From CAVPTL01 sp963794415 (GTDB taxonomy: Bacteria > Actinomycetota > Thermoleophilia > Gaiellales > JAICJC01), in NCBI GenBank assembly GCA_963794415.1, contig CAWCDI010000001.1, positions 124,001-188,000 on the forward strand: 64,000 nucleotides of DNA. The letters run 5' to 3'. Positions within the stretch are counted from its first letter, which is position 1. Every line of letters starts with the position of its first letter. The notes under the pieces are model-generated. The model was not told where the DNA came from, ran no database searches, and saw nothing but the letters and a program-made list of their open reading frames with translations. The position numbers were made by a program, and so were the translations under genes. Below, one piece after another: positions 20,787 through 30,724 of the stretch.

Positions 20787-20942
20787 GTGAGCAGGAAGCG
20801 CACCAGCCCTCGTTTCATCGCCTGGGGCCACCGTGGGCTCCCGCTCGACGATCCGGCTCATCCCAGGCACGACTCGCGGCCAGGCTGGAGGCGGCTCATC
20901 CCCTGGCGGCGACGCGAGAGCCATCTCCGGCGTCTCTGGTAG
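20787..20942 (+). CDS. Possible small basic protein (51 aa)
   Basis: GTG 20787 opens a reading beginning VSRKRTSPRFIAWGHRGLPL and ending RRRESHLRRLW, rich in Arg, Trp and His. It sits alone between divergent genes. There is no clear Shine-Dalgarno and no known family, so it may be chance. Confidence 0.3.
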   Translation: MSRKRTSPRFIAWGHRGLPLDDPAHPRHDSRPGWRRLIPWRRRESHLRRLW

Positions 20943-20971
20943 CCGACGGCTGCAGCGCTACGCTCAAGCCC

Positions 20972-21247
20972 ATGAACGATGAGCGCTGTCCCGTCTGCGG
21001 CAAGCCCTTCACGGCAAACGACCCACCGGTGGGCAAGCCGCTCTACGACGGCAGTGAGATGCGCACCCACGCGTCCTGCGACCCGCTCACGCATGCCGAG
21101 GTGGTGCGGGTATCGGCCGACTTCAGGCCCGGCCACCACCCTGAGATTGATGAGCGGGTTGCCCGCGGGCACCGGATCGGTCACGTCGAATCTACCGTGG
21201 ACGACCCGACCCACCGCGCGGTCTACCTGATCCCCCCGCTGCACTAG
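20972..21247 (+). CDS. Small CxxC protein (91 aa)
   Basis: From ATG 20972 the protein begins MNDERCPVCGKPF, one zinc-knuckle-like CxxC, with a further Cys in THASCDPLTH that may complete a site. The rest is soluble and acidic with several His. The longer reading to 20780 is rejected because it overlaps another possible start and lacks conserved-looking sequence. Function unknown. Confidence 0.55.
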   Translation: MNDERCPVCGKPFTANDPPVGKPLYDGSEMRTHASCDPLTHAEVVRVSADFRPGHHPEIDERVARGHRIGHVESTVDDPTHRAVYLIPPLH

Positions 21248-21258
21248 GCGCTCGCCAG

Positions 21259-21331
21259 AGCCGAGACGGGGACTCGAACCCCGGACCCCCTGATTACAAA
21301 TCAGGTGCTCTACCAGCTGAGCTATCCCGGC
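21259..21331 (-). tRNA. tRNA-Thr (anticodon UGU)
   Basis: The reverse complement folds as a cloverleaf: acceptor GCCGGGA/TCTCGGC, D arm GCTCAGCTGGTAGAGC, anticodon stem CTGAT-TTGTAATCAG with TGT anticodon, and T arm GGGGTTCGAGTCCCC. No CCA is encoded. Confidence 0.96.
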
Positions 21332-21505
21332 GTGTCGCTCTGGATTCTGCCCGATCGTGGCCCCGACCGCGCAGCAAAAGGGCTGTAGGGCCGGAATTCA
21401 CGCCGTTTTCGCCCCTGCCGGCACTTGTATCCAGACCATGTCGAGTTTACAGAGTCCTTGCTTTGGTCCCCTTGGCTACTCACAGGTCTGCCGCACCCTG
21501 AGGTC

Positions 21506-22450
21506 ATGAGACTCACATCGTTCAACCTTCGAGCGGTGGCTGTCGCGGCTGTTTTCGCGACTGCTATCGCAGGCTCCACGGCCGCCCAGGCCGCTCCCAC
21601 CGGCGTCACGCCGGCAACCGGTTTCAACGCCTCATTTGCGCCCACCAGCGGCGCGCTTCTGGGAGCGTTCCCCAACGAGGCCGGCGGGTACCCGTCCTCG
21701 AGCAGAAGCTCGGGCGAAAGCTCGACATGGTCAACAAGTACGCGCCCTGGAACTTCAAGGCGTGGTCGACCCAGGTCGCGCCCATCGTGAACTCGGGCCA
21801 CATCGCGATCGTCTCGTGGTCAGCCGCGAAGACCACCACGGCAGCCGCGATCGTCAACGGCAGCCAGGATGGGGTCATCACCGCCGCTGCGCAGGGCCTG
21901 AAGCGGTCGGCGGGATGGTCTTGCTCCGCCCGTTCTACGAGATGGATCAGGCGCAGGGCCACCCGCGCTACATCGGCACGCCTGCCGAGGTCATCGCCGC
22001 GTGGCGCCACGTCTACACCATCTTCCAGCGGTCGGCACGCCGAACGTGCGCTTCTGCTGGAACCCGATGGCGTTCGACTTCGCCAACGGCTTTGCCCAGC
22101 AGTTCTGGCCCGGCGCGTCGTACGTGGATTGGGTCGGCGCCGACGGCTACATCTTCCCGGGCCGCAAGTACCGCGACTGGCAGACCGTGTTCGGTCCCGC
22201 CTACAACTTCGCGGTCGCCCAGGGCAAGCCGATGATCACGGGCGAGACGGCTGCTCCGGCCACCAACCCGGCCACCGCCGGCTGGATCAGGACGGCGCTG
22301 CGTGGGCCCAGACGCATCCGGATCTGAAGGCGATCAACTGGTTCGACTCGATCAGCCCGAAGGGCTACGACTTCCGGCTCAGCGCGGAGCACAACGCTCG
22401 CAGCCTTCAAGGCTGTGGGACAGATGGCGTACTTCGCGCCTCACTCGTAG
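21506..22450 (+). pseudogene. Secreted glycoside hydrolase family 26-like enzyme (mannanase/endoglucanase type), multiple frameshifts
   Basis: ATG 21506 gives a signal peptide (AVAVAAVFATAIAGSTAAQAA). The repaired mature part reads ASFAPTSGALLGAF, DMVNKYAPWNFKAWSTQVAP, VLLRPFYEMDQAQGHPRYIG (acid/base Glu in RPFYEM), TPNVRFCWNPMAF, WVGADGYIFPG, AQGKPMITGETAAP (likely nucleophile Glu) and LKAINWFDS. About five single-base indels (near 21685, 21910, 22030, 22290 and 22405) break the frame. Two of them look like a lost G in the same context, GCGGTCGGC. The order of motifs is intact, so sequence error is likely. Confidence 0.75.
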
Positions 22451-22472
22451 GCGCGTCGGAGGGGGCATGTGC

Positions 22473-22502
22473 GGCCGGGCGGGGATTTCTCCCCGTCCGG
22501 CC
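22473..22502 (+). terminator. GC-rich hairpin after the GH26-like gene
   Basis: GGCCGGGCGGGGA (22473-22485) pairs with TCCCCGTCCGGCC (22490-22502) over a TTTC loop. There is no T-run, so it may be a terminator or an mRNA 3' end stabiliser. Confidence 0.6.
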
Positions 22503-22594
22503 GTCTGCGCAAACATCCCTCTATATGGGGAGTTTCAGCCTGACCCAGACGCAACTATCTTGGGGTAACCCCCAAACCCCCACGGAGCGTCCCC

Positions 22595-23002
22595 ATGGAA
22601 CAGCATCAATTGCTGGTCTCCCAGCTCGTGGCCGACGCTGTCGAGGATTCGACCTCCGACGGCGCCGTAAGTCGCATCGTCAACGTCCTTTTGGAGTCGT
22701 CCACGACTGACTCCGAGCGGGCCGGCGAGCGCCTGCGAGTCTTTGGCTGGGAGCAGGAGCAGCACAGCTCGATGATCGTCTGGAACTACCGCGTGGTCGG
22801 CGAGGCGAGCGGCGACCAGTACGTGGACTTCTCGCTCTCGGTCGAGGACGGACCCGACCTTCTGCTGTCCGTTTTCGGCTTGCAGCTTCAGATCGCGCTG
22901 AACGGCGTGGAGGGCACCTCGGCAGAGGAGCTCGACTGTTTCCTGGAGCTGATGGCGATGGCCAAGGCCCCGGTACGCCCGCGCGGCGTCGAGAGCGTCT
23001 GA
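22595..23002 (+). CDS. Hypothetical protein (135 aa)
   Basis: The protein begins MEQHQLLVSQLVADAVEDST and continues RLRVFGWEQEQHSSMIVWNY, DFSLSVEDGPDLLLSVFGLQ and EELDCFLELMAMAKAPV. It is acidic, with no membrane helix or signal. The sequence alternates predicted helix and strand, suggesting a compact domain. No family recognised. A strong hairpin follows. Confidence 0.6.
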   Translation: MEQHQLLVSQLVADAVEDSTSDGAVSRIVNVLLESSTTDSERAGERLRVFGWEQEQHSSMIVWNYRVVGEASGDQYVDFSLSVEDGPDLLLSVFGLQLQIALNGVEGTSAEELDCFLELMAMAKAPVRPRGVESV

Positions 23003-23007
23003 GGCTC

Positions 23008-23047
23008 CGCGCCCGCCCAAAGGTGGACGTCCATTCGGGCGGGCGCG
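23008..23047 (+). terminator. Long GC hairpin after the hypothetical gene
   Basis: CGCGCCCGCCC (23008-23018) pairs perfectly with GGGCGGGCGCG (23037-23047) across an 18-base loop. It begins six bases after the stop codon, fitting an intrinsic terminator without a clear T-run. Confidence 0.6.
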
Positions 23048-23166
23048 TACTCAGGAGCCGCCGACGGTGCGCACAAACACCTCCGGCATCCATCCACTGT
23101 GCTGCCCCGAACGGCCGCTGCATAGCCCCCTGCCTGGGTGGGCACACCAGGCTCTCATAGTGCGCC

Positions 23167-23175
23167 TGCTATAAT
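23167..23175 (+). promoter_or_regulatory. Extended -10 promoter of the DEAD-box helicase
   Basis: TG-C-TATAAT is a perfect extended -10. No good -35 is seen at the usual distance. The start codon is about 124 bases downstream, so the gene has a long leader. Confidence 0.6.
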
Positions 23176-23299
23176 GTGGCTACGGGCCTCCGGCTTGGAG
23201 ACCCCGTGAGGTTGATGCTTTCTTCGCTCGGTGTGAGGCAAGTTGATTCCTCAACTGATGCGAAGCGGCCGCAAGGTCGCGTAGGAGAGTACAAACTCA
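23176..23299 (+). other. Long 5' leader of the DEAD-box helicase mRNA
   Basis: The 124-base stretch carries no ORF. It has a perfect stem AGTTGA-TTCC-TCAACT (23241-23256) and further GC-rich pairing potential, and ends with AGGAG (23283-23287). Long structured leaders are common on helicase and cold-shock genes and can give autoregulation, but this is inference here. Confidence 0.45.
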
Positions 23300-24473
23300 A
23301 TGGAAGATTCAACGTTTCGCGCCCTTGGCGTGTCGGATGCCGTTAGTGCTGGCACTCGAGGCGCGGGGCAGGCCGGCGCCCGTTTGCGATCCAGACCCAG
23401 GTGATCCCGGACGCGATCTCGGGTCAGGACATCCTGGCCAAGTCGCCCACGGGCTCGGGCAAGACGCTCGCGTTCGCCATTCCGCTCGTGGAGCAGATCC
23501 GAGCCCGACGACGGCGCTCCCGCCGCGCTGATCCTGGTGCCCACCCGCGAGCTCGCTGCGCAGGTCGCCGCCGAGACCATCGCCATCGCCAAGGCCAAGC
23601 GGCCTTCGCGTCGCGGCTGCCTACGGCGGCGTCTCGATCGGCGAGCAGGCCAAGAAGATCAAGGACGCGCAGATCCTGGTGGCCACCCCTGGCCGCCTCG
23701 AGGATCTCTGCAACCGCCGCAGCGTGTCGCTCGACTCGATCCGCATCCTGGTGCTGGACGAGGCCGATCGCATGCTCGACATGGGCTTCCAGCCGCAGGT
23801 CGACAAGATCGTGCGCCGGATCCCGCAGGGCCGCCAGACCATGTTTTTCTCGGCCACTCTCGATGGAGAGGTAGGCCGATTGGCCCGCTCGTACACGGTC
23901 GATGCCGCCAAGCACGAGCGGGCAAGCGACCCCCAGACCATCGAGGAGGTCGACCACAAGTTCGTCCCCGTCACCCACGAGAACAAGGTGACGACGCTGG
24001 TCGAGCTGCTCAAAGTCGACGACGAGCCGGCGCTCGTCTTCGTCCGCACCAAGCACGGCGCCGACCGGCTGGTGCAAAAGCTTCGCCGCCACGACCTGGA
24101 CGCGGTTGCCATGCACGGCGACCTCACCCAGAACGCGCGCGAGCGGGCCCTCAAGAAGTTCGACTCGGGTCAGGTGCGCACGCTGGTCGCCACGGACGTC
24201 GCCGCCCGCGGGCTCGACCTCGACCGGATCGCCACGGTGATCAACTTCGATCCGCCCGAGGACAACAAGGGCTACATCCACCGCGTCGGCCGCACCGGCC
24301 GCGCAGGCCGCTCCGGGACCGGCGTCACGCTGGTGCTGCAGGAGCAGCAGGTGGACGTGAGCCGTATCGCCGCACACCTCGAGCTGGGTGAGGAGTTCAA
24401 GGAGACGGGCATGAAGATCGCCGCTCCGCGCCTCGTCTACACCTCGCGCCGCGGCCGCGGTTCCAAGTGGTAG
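23300..24473 (+). CDS. DEAD-box RNA helicase (frameshifted near the 5' end)
   Basis: Repaired reading gives the full helicase core: Q motif region FRALGVSD and FAIQTQVIP, motif I SPTGSGKT, Ia VPTRELAAQV, Ib ATPGRLEDL, II DEAD (in VLDEADRMLD), III FSAT, IV LVFVRTKHGADRL, V ATDVAARGLDLD and VI HRVGRTGRAG. Frame changes occur near 23345-23400, 23500 and 23605; from about 23679 the frame is intact to the stop. There is only a short C-terminal tail, so it lacks an RNA-binding extension. Its role is probably RNA unwinding in ribosome assembly or decay. Confidence 0.88.
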
Positions 24474-24474
24474 G

Positions 24475-24488
24475 AGCCCCGCGGGGCT
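24475..24488 (+). terminator. Short hairpin after the helicase gene
   Basis: AGCCCCGCGGGGCT is a 14-base perfect palindrome starting directly after the stop codon. It is weak as a terminator because there is almost no loop and no T-run. Confidence 0.4.
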
Positions 24489-24514
24489 GCTGAAATTCTG
24501 TAGCGTGTGCGCGG

Positions 24515-26537
24515 ATGCGTCTGGTGACCGACTATCCGCGCCCCGTGCGGACTCTCGAGACGATGTGGATCACGCTGGCAGACGGCTGCCGGCTCTCCGC
24601 CCGTATCTGGCTGCCCGAGGACGCCGACGCCGATCCGGTGCCGGCCATCGTCGAGTATCTGCCCTACCGCCTGAATGACGGCTCCGCCGTGCGCGACTCG
24701 CGCCAGTTTCCCTACATCGCCGGTCACGGCTACGCGATGGTGCGCGTGGATCAGCGCGGCACCGGGGAGTCCGACGGCATCCTCGAGGACGAGTACCTGC
24801 CCCAGGAGCAGCTCGACTGCTGCGAGGTGATCGCGTGGCTCGCCGAGCAGCCGTGGTGCAGCGGCGAGGTCGGCATGGTGGGCATCTCGTGGAGCGGGTT
24901 CAACGGGCTGCAGGTGGCGGCTCGGCGGCCGCCGGCGCTGAAGGCGATCATCACCCTCTGCTCGACGGACGACCGCTACGCCGACGACGTGCACTACGAC
25001 GGCGGCTGCGTGAACCAGGACATGCTGATGTGGTCGGCGTCGATGTTCGGCTGGAACGCCCGCCCGCCGGATCCGGCGATCGTCGGCGACCGGTGGCGCG
25101 ACATGTGGCTCGAGCGGATGGAGAAGGGGCCGCCGTTCATCGACCAGTGGCTCGGGCACCAGCGCCGCGACGAGTACTGGAAGCAGGGCTCCGTGTGCGA
25201 GGACTACGCCGACATCGAGTGCGCCGTCTACGCCGTCGGCGGCTGGAACGACGGCTACACCAACGCGATCCCGCGGCTGCTCGAGGGCCTTCCCGGGCCG
25301 CGCAAGGGGCTGATCGGGCCGTGGTGCCACGCCTGGCCGCAGGCGGGGCCGCCGCAGCCGACGATCGGGTTCCTGCAGGAGGTCATGCGCTGGTTCGACC
25401 ACTGGCTGAAGGGGATCGACACGGGCATCATGGACGAGCCGATGCTGCGAGCCTGGATCGAGGAGCCGCTGCCGCCGGCCGGTGCAGTACACCGAGGTGC
25501 CGGGCCGCTGGGTGGCCGAGCCCGCCTGGCCCGCGCCGGGCGTGCGCGACGTGGAGTACGCCCTGAACGTCGGCCGCATCGACGCGGTCGCGGGGCCCGA
25601 GTGGCCGCTAAAGATGGTGGGCATCCAGACCGCCGGCTGGGACGGGGGATCGTGCGTGTCCCTACGGCGAGCCGGCCGACTGGCCCGGCGACCAGCGGGC
25701 GATGGACGGCATGAGCATGACGTTCGAGTCCGATCCGCTGCTCGAGCGGTTCGAGATCCTGGGCCATCCCCGAGGTGACGCTCGAGATCGCGAGCGACAG
25801 CCCAACGCGCTCGTGATGGTGCGCCTGTGCGAGGTCACGCCCGACGGGCAGTCGACGCTCGTCACCCGCGCGCTGCAGAACCTGACCCACCGCGACTCCG
25901 ACGAGGCGCCGTCGCCGCTCGAGCCGGGCAAGCGCTACAGCATCACCGTGAAGCTCGACGCGCGCGGCCACGCGTTCGCGGCGGGCAACAAGATCCGCCT
26001 GGGCATCTCGCCCACCTACTGGCCGTGGGCGTGGCCGTCGCCGGAGGCGGCGACGCTCACCGATCACGACCGGCGCGAGCAAGCTGCGGCTGCCGGTGCG
26101 GCCGCCGCAGCGCGCTCGACGCGGAGCTCCCGGAGTTCGGGGAGCCGGAGGAGGCGCCCGCCGATGCCGACCGAGCTGCTGGAGCAGGGGCCGTCCGGGC
26201 CGCACGCTCACCCGCGACCTCGCGACGGGCCGCCAGACGCTGCAGTTCAACTGGGACGTCGGCGGCATCATGCGGCTGCCCAACGGCCTCGAGTACGGCG
26301 ACATCAGCGAGACCCGGTTCGACATCGTCGAGGGCGACCCGCTGTCGGCCGAGGTGCGCTGCCGCATGTCGGGCAGCCAGGCGCGCGGCGACTGGAAGAC
26401 TCGCTGGGAGTCGACCCACCACATGAGCTGTGACGCCGACGACCTTCCGGGTGATCACCACGCTGCAGGCCTACGAGGGCAACGCCTGCGTGTTCGCGAA
26501 CACGTGGACGTCCGAGTTCCCGCGCGATCTGGTCTAG
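24515..26537 (+). CDS. CocE/NonD family hydrolase (X-Pro dipeptidyl-peptidase S15 type), frameshifted in the second half
   Basis: The N-terminal alpha/beta hydrolase (residues 1-330) is intact: VRVDQRGTGESDG, nucleophile elbow GISWSG, VGGWNDGYTNAI and GPWCHAWP (likely His). After about 25480 the frame shifts several times (near 25480, 25660, 25770, 26070 and 26200). The repaired reading gives the jelly-roll C-terminal domain (FEILGHPEVTLEIASD, RYSITVKLDARGHAFAAGNK, RLGISPTYWPWAWPSPEAA). The stop is at 26535-26537. Members hydrolyse esters, amides or X-Pro peptides; substrate unknown. Confidence 0.85.
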
Positions 26538-28911
26538 CCGGCGTCCGCGGCGGTGGCCGCGACGCTGCGCGCGGTCGCGCTCGAAGCGGCGGTAGAGGTC
26601 GGGGATCTCGTCCCCCGTGACGGGCCGTGACAGCAGGAACCCCTGGCCGAGCTGGCAGCCGTGCGCGGTCAGGAAGCTGCAGCTGCTCCTCGGTCTCGAT
26701 GCCCTCGGCGAGCGCGACGAGGCCGAGGTTGGCGGCCAGGCTGGATGATCGTGTGCACGACCGCCTCCGCATCCTGATCGTCGGGCAGGTCGGTGATGAA
26801 CGAGCGGTCGATCTTGAGCGCCGACACCGGCATCTGGCGCAGCCGCGCGAGCGACGAGTAGCCGGTGCCGAAGTCGTCGATGGCCATGCCGGAAGCCGTC
26901 GTGCGGAGAGCTCCGCAGGATCTCGAGCGAGCGGTCGGGGTTCGTCATGATGGCCGACTCGGTGATCTCGATCATGAACTCGCTGGGCTTCAGGCCGTTC
27001 TTGGAGACCTCGGAGCGAAGCCGCGCCACCATCGACGGCTGCCAGAGGATGGGCGGCAGGTTGACCGAGACGCCGACGCGCACGCCCTCGATCGCGCCAG
27101 GCGCGTGACTGGCGGCAGGCCTCGCTCACCACCCAGTCGGAGATCTGCGTGATCATGCCGGTGCGCTCGGCCAGGTGGATGAACTCGTCGGGGCCGATCA
27201 GCCCGCGCTCGGGGTCGTTCCAGCGGATCAGCGCCTCGACGCCGATGATCAGGTTCCGCGGCGATGTCGCACACCGGCTGGTAGTGCAGCACGAACTCGT
27301 TGTGGGTCACCGCGTGGCGCAGCCGCGTGGTGAGCTTGAGCTGGTCGGACGGCGCGCGCCGCTCGGCGACCCCGCCGCCCCGGCCGTGCTCGCGGGCATC
27401 AGACATGGCGGCCGACGGCCTCGCGCAGGAGCGACGCGGCGTCGTCGCCGTTGACGGGGTAGACGGCCACGCCGGTGGAGACGCCGACGTACACCTCGTG
27501 CGTCGCGATCGTGAAGGGCGTCTGCAGCGCCTGGCGGATGTGGCCGGCAACGGCCTCGGCCAGCTGGGCCGCGTCGCGCTGCGTCACTGCCGCATCGCCC
27601 TCGCCGGTATCGATGTCTGCGAGCAGGACGAGGAACTCATCGCCCGACTGGCGGCCCACCACGTCTGCCTTGCGCGTCACGGCGCGAAGCCGGTCGGCCA
27701 CCCGGCGCAGCAGCTCGTCACCGACCTTGCGGCCGAGGCCCTCGTTCACGAGCGTGAACTCGTCGATGTCGACGAACACCACCGCCACCGACGTGCCGTA
27801 GCGGGCCGAGCGGTGCAGGGCCACCTCGAGGTGCTCGGTGAACATGCCGAGGTTGGGGAGCTCGGTGAGCGGGTCGTTGGACGAGAGGAAGTCGAGGCGC
27901 TCGGTGACCGTGCGAAGCTCGGTGATGTCCACGAACGTGAGGAGGGTGCCCTCGGGGCCGCCGTCCACTCCGCGAAGCGGGGCCTCGGACATGATCACGT
28001 GACAGCGGTCGCCGTTTCGCCCGGCGAGCTCCAGCTCGGAGCTCTGGCCGGGCACGATCTGGTCGGGATCCACGAAGTCGCTGATCGCCGCCTGCGGCGA
28101 GCTCGGTGATGTCGGCGACGCCCAGCATGTGGCACATCGCGGGGTTCACGTAGAGGGTCTCGCCGGCGGCGCCCGTGTGCCACATGCCGACCGGGCCGCT
28201 CGCAAGCGCGGTGAACCGCTGCTCGGAGAGGTGGGCGTCTGACTCGATCTGGATCCGCTGCATGAACTGGGCGAGCTGGTTTCCGATGGCGCCCATGAGC
28301 TTCAGGAGGGCCGCGTCGTGCTTTCGCGGCGTGCGGCTGAAGAACTCGATCACGCCGAGCGCGCCGCCCTCCATCACCAGCGGGAGGGCGAAGGCGGCAT
28401 GAAGGCCGATGTCGGCGGTGTTTCGGATGCGATCGGAGCGGCCCATGGCGGCGACGTCGTCGATCCACACCGGCCCGCCCTCGGCCCACGCGCGGCCCGG
28501 GATGCCGGCGCCGATGGTGAAGGTGGTGGCGCGCGAGGCGGCCTCGAAGGCGTCGGCGTCGATGCCCTCTGCATGCCATACCGAGGCGCAGACGAGGCGG
28601 TCGTGTGCGCGATCGACCGTCCAGAGCGCGCCCATGCCCCAGCCGAGGCTGTCGGAGAGCGCGGCGAGGATCTGGGGGGCGGCGGTGTGGACGTTCTCGG
28701 CGGTGAGGAGCGCGGCCTGGGACTCGAGTGCGGGAAGCACGGCGATCTCCTCGGGGATGGATACGACTGCGGGAGTGGGAGGGGCGGGCGGCTCGATCGG
28801 CTCGACCGGCGCGGTGAGCGGGTACGGCTGGAAGGCGTCTGGTGCGGCTTCGGCGAGGGCGCGCTTCTTCGCCTTCTTGCCGCTTTTGGGGGATTTGGGA
28901 GGCTTGGGCAC
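26534..28911 (-). CDS. GAF-PAS-GGDEF-EAL cyclic-di-GMP signalling protein (frameshifted)
   Basis: The N-terminus is a Lys/Pro-rich linker, then a GAF domain (about 65-210, LSDSLGWGMGALWTVDR), a PAS domain with PAC (LASGPVGMWHTGAAGETLYV), GGDEF (SNDPLTELPN, FVDIDEF, with SGDEF in place of GGDEF), and EAL. The EAL domain has EALIRW, SVNLPP, MIEITES, IDDFGTGYSSL, KIDRSFI and AEGIETEEQ, all the metal and catalytic positions of an active phosphodiesterase. Frames break near 28090, 27410, 27255, 27105, 26895 and 26740. The end at 26534, sharing CTAG with the hydrolase, is the best guess. Confidence 0.82.
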
Positions 28912-28970
28912 AGCCGCTTCATCGTCAGCCGGGGCGGCAAATTGAGCGGAGTGGAGGTACGATCCGGGAG

Positions 28971-29684
28971 ATGAAGTTTGGATCCAAACTCGAGCGGAAA
29001 GCCGATCCCTACCGCGACACCGGCGTGATCGACGAGCGCGCTCCGCGGTTCAACCAGGCGGTGATCGGGACGCTCTCGGCGGTGGCCGTCCTCACCGGCT
29101 GGTGGTGGCTGCTCCCGATCCTCGCGCTGCAGCTGATCCTCGGCCTCACGATGGGCCGGCGCTGGTGCCTGCCGTGCGTCACCTACTACGAGGTGGTGCA
29201 GCCGCTGGCAGGCGAGGGCCGGCTCGAGGACTCGCGCCCGCCGCGCTTTGCCAACATGATCGGTGCCACGGTGCTGAGCCTCGCGACGATCGCGCACCTG
29301 GCCGGGTTCGGGCTGCTGGGCACGATCCTCGGCGGCCTGGTCGCGGTGCTGGCGCTCCTGGCGGCGATCACCGGGATCTGCGTGGGCTGCGAGTTCTATC
29401 GCATCGGCGCGCATCTGCGGGGCGTGCGCTCACATCAGCTCGACCGGGTAGACCTGAGCGACTTCGAGAGCGCGGGGAGCGGCGAGTTCGTGCTGGAGTT
29501 CACCCACCCGCTCTGCTCTGAGTGCAAGACGCTCGAGCAGCGGCTGCGCGACGAGGGCCGCCATGTGGTGACGGTCGATGTGCGCACCCGCCCCGACCTG
29601 GCGCGGAAGTACGGCGTCGCGGTGGTGCCGACCGCGGTGGCGGTGGGCGACGGCGGCCTGGTCGCCGCGCGGCTCGCCGGCTGA
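28971..29684 (+). CDS. DUF4395 membrane domain fused to a thioredoxin-like domain
   Basis: This 237-residue protein has an N-terminal DUF4395 part (about 20-145) with three to four helices, a CLPC pair (RRWCLPCVTYYEVV) and the typical ICVGCEFYRIGA. The C-terminal thioredoxin fold has active-site-like CSEC (HPLCSECKTLEQRL) and the cis-Pro loop VAVVPTAVAVGDGG. It is probably a membrane-anchored redox protein with its Trx domain in the cytoplasm or outside; topology is not certain. ATG 28971 has GGGAG directly upstream. It opens a run with the glycosyltransferase, thioredoxin-like and secG genes. Confidence 0.78.
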   Translation: MKFGSKLERKADPYRDTGVIDERAPRFNQAVIGTLSAVAVLTGWWWLLPILALQLILGLTMGRRWCLPCVTYYEVVQPLAGEGRLEDSRPPRFANMIGATVLSLATIAHLAGFGLLGTILGGLVAVLALLAAITGICVGCEFYRIGAHLRGVRSHQLDRVDLSDFESAGSGEFVLEFTHPLCSECKTLEQRLRDEGRHVVTVDVRTRPDLARKYGVAVVPTAVAVGDGGLVAARLAG

Positions 29685-29707
29685 TTCACCGGTAGGCTGG
29701 GAGGCCC

Positions 29708-30715
29708 GTGCGCATCCTCCTGATCTCCAACATGTACCCCAGCCGCGAGCGGCCCGAGTTCGGGGTGTTCGTCGCGGATCTGGCGGAGGCGCTGCGCGAG
29801 CGCGGCCACGAGATCGACGAGGCTGTCATCCAGGCCGGCCGGGGCGGCCCGGCGCGCTACGCCCTGCTCGCGTGGCGCGGGCTTCGCGAGTCGCGCAAGG
29901 GGCCGGATGTGATCTATGCGCACTACCTGGTGCCGACCGGCCTGATCGCGTGGCTCGCGGCCCGGTCGAGCCGCGCTCCGTACGTGATCACCGCCCACGG
30001 CCGTGACGTCACCAACGCCCGGTCGAGCGCCGTGCTCGGCACGCTCACGCGCTTCGTGCTGCGCGGGTCGGCGGCGGCGATCGCGGTCTCCGACTACCTC
30101 GCGGCCCAGCTCCCGCCCGGTGCGCCTGCGGTCGAGTCGATCGACTGCGGCGTCGATACCCGCCGCTTCACGCCGGACGGCAGGGAGCCGGGGGAGGGGC
30201 GGTTCGTGTTCGTGGGCTCGCTCACCGAGCGAAAGAACGTGGGCCGGCTCATGGAGGCCTTTGCGGAGCTGGGCGAGGGCACCCTGACGATCGTCGGCGA
30301 CGGCCCGCTTCGGGCCGAGCTCGAGCGGTCGGCTCCGCCCGGCGTGCGGTTCACGGGGCGGCTCGATCGCGACGGCGTGCTCGCAGAGCTCCACCGCGCG
30401 GATGCGCTGGTGCTGCCGAGCCTGATCGAGCCGCAGGGGCAGGTGGTGCTCGAGGCGCTCGCATGCGGCCTGCCGGTGGTCGCGACCCGGGTGGGCGGCC
30501 CGCCCGAGGTGATCACCACCGAGTGCGGGGCGCTGGTTGATCCGCTCGACGTCGGCTCCATCTGCGGCGGCATGCGCGAGGTGCTGCGGCTCGCGGTGCC
30601 GTGCGTGGAGGCCATCGCGGTGGCCGCCGAGCACAGCCGCCGCATCCAGGCCGCCCGGATCGAAGGCGTGCTCGAGCGCGCGATCGGCCGTGACGGCAGC
30701 CGTTCGCGGAAGTAA
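29708..30715 (+). CDS. Glycosyltransferase family 4
   Basis: This 335-residue GT-B enzyme has an N-terminal acceptor domain (MRILLISNMYPSRERPEFGV as family-4 start, YVITAHGRDVT) and a C-terminal nucleotide-sugar domain (RFVFVGSLTERKNVGRLMEA, LTIVGDGPLRAEL, VLPSLIEPQGQVVLEALACG with the EX7E motif, VATRVGGPPEVI). The start is GTG 29708. It probably adds a sugar to a lipid or polysaccharide precursor; substrate unknown. Confidence 0.88.
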   Translation: MRILLISNMYPSRERPEFGVFVADLAEALRERGHEIDEAVIQAGRGGPARYALLAWRGLRESRKGPDVIYAHYLVPTGLIAWLAARSSRAPYVITAHGRDVTNARSSAVLGTLTRFVLRGSAAAIAVSDYLAAQLPPGAPAVESIDCGVDTRRFTPDGREPGEGRFVFVGSLTERKNVGRLMEAFAELGEGTLTIVGDGPLRAELERSAPPGVRFTGRLDRDGVLAELHRADALVLPSLIEPQGQVVLEALACGLPVVATRVGGPPEVITTECGALVDPLDVGSICGGMREVLRLAVPCVEAIAVAAEHSRRIQAARIEGVLERAIGRDGSRSRK

Positions 30716-30724
30716 TCTCCGGAT

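Noticed and set aside
23150..23300. Possible metabolite riboswitch before the helicase
   Set aside because: No known aptamer core could be matched; kept only as a structured leader.
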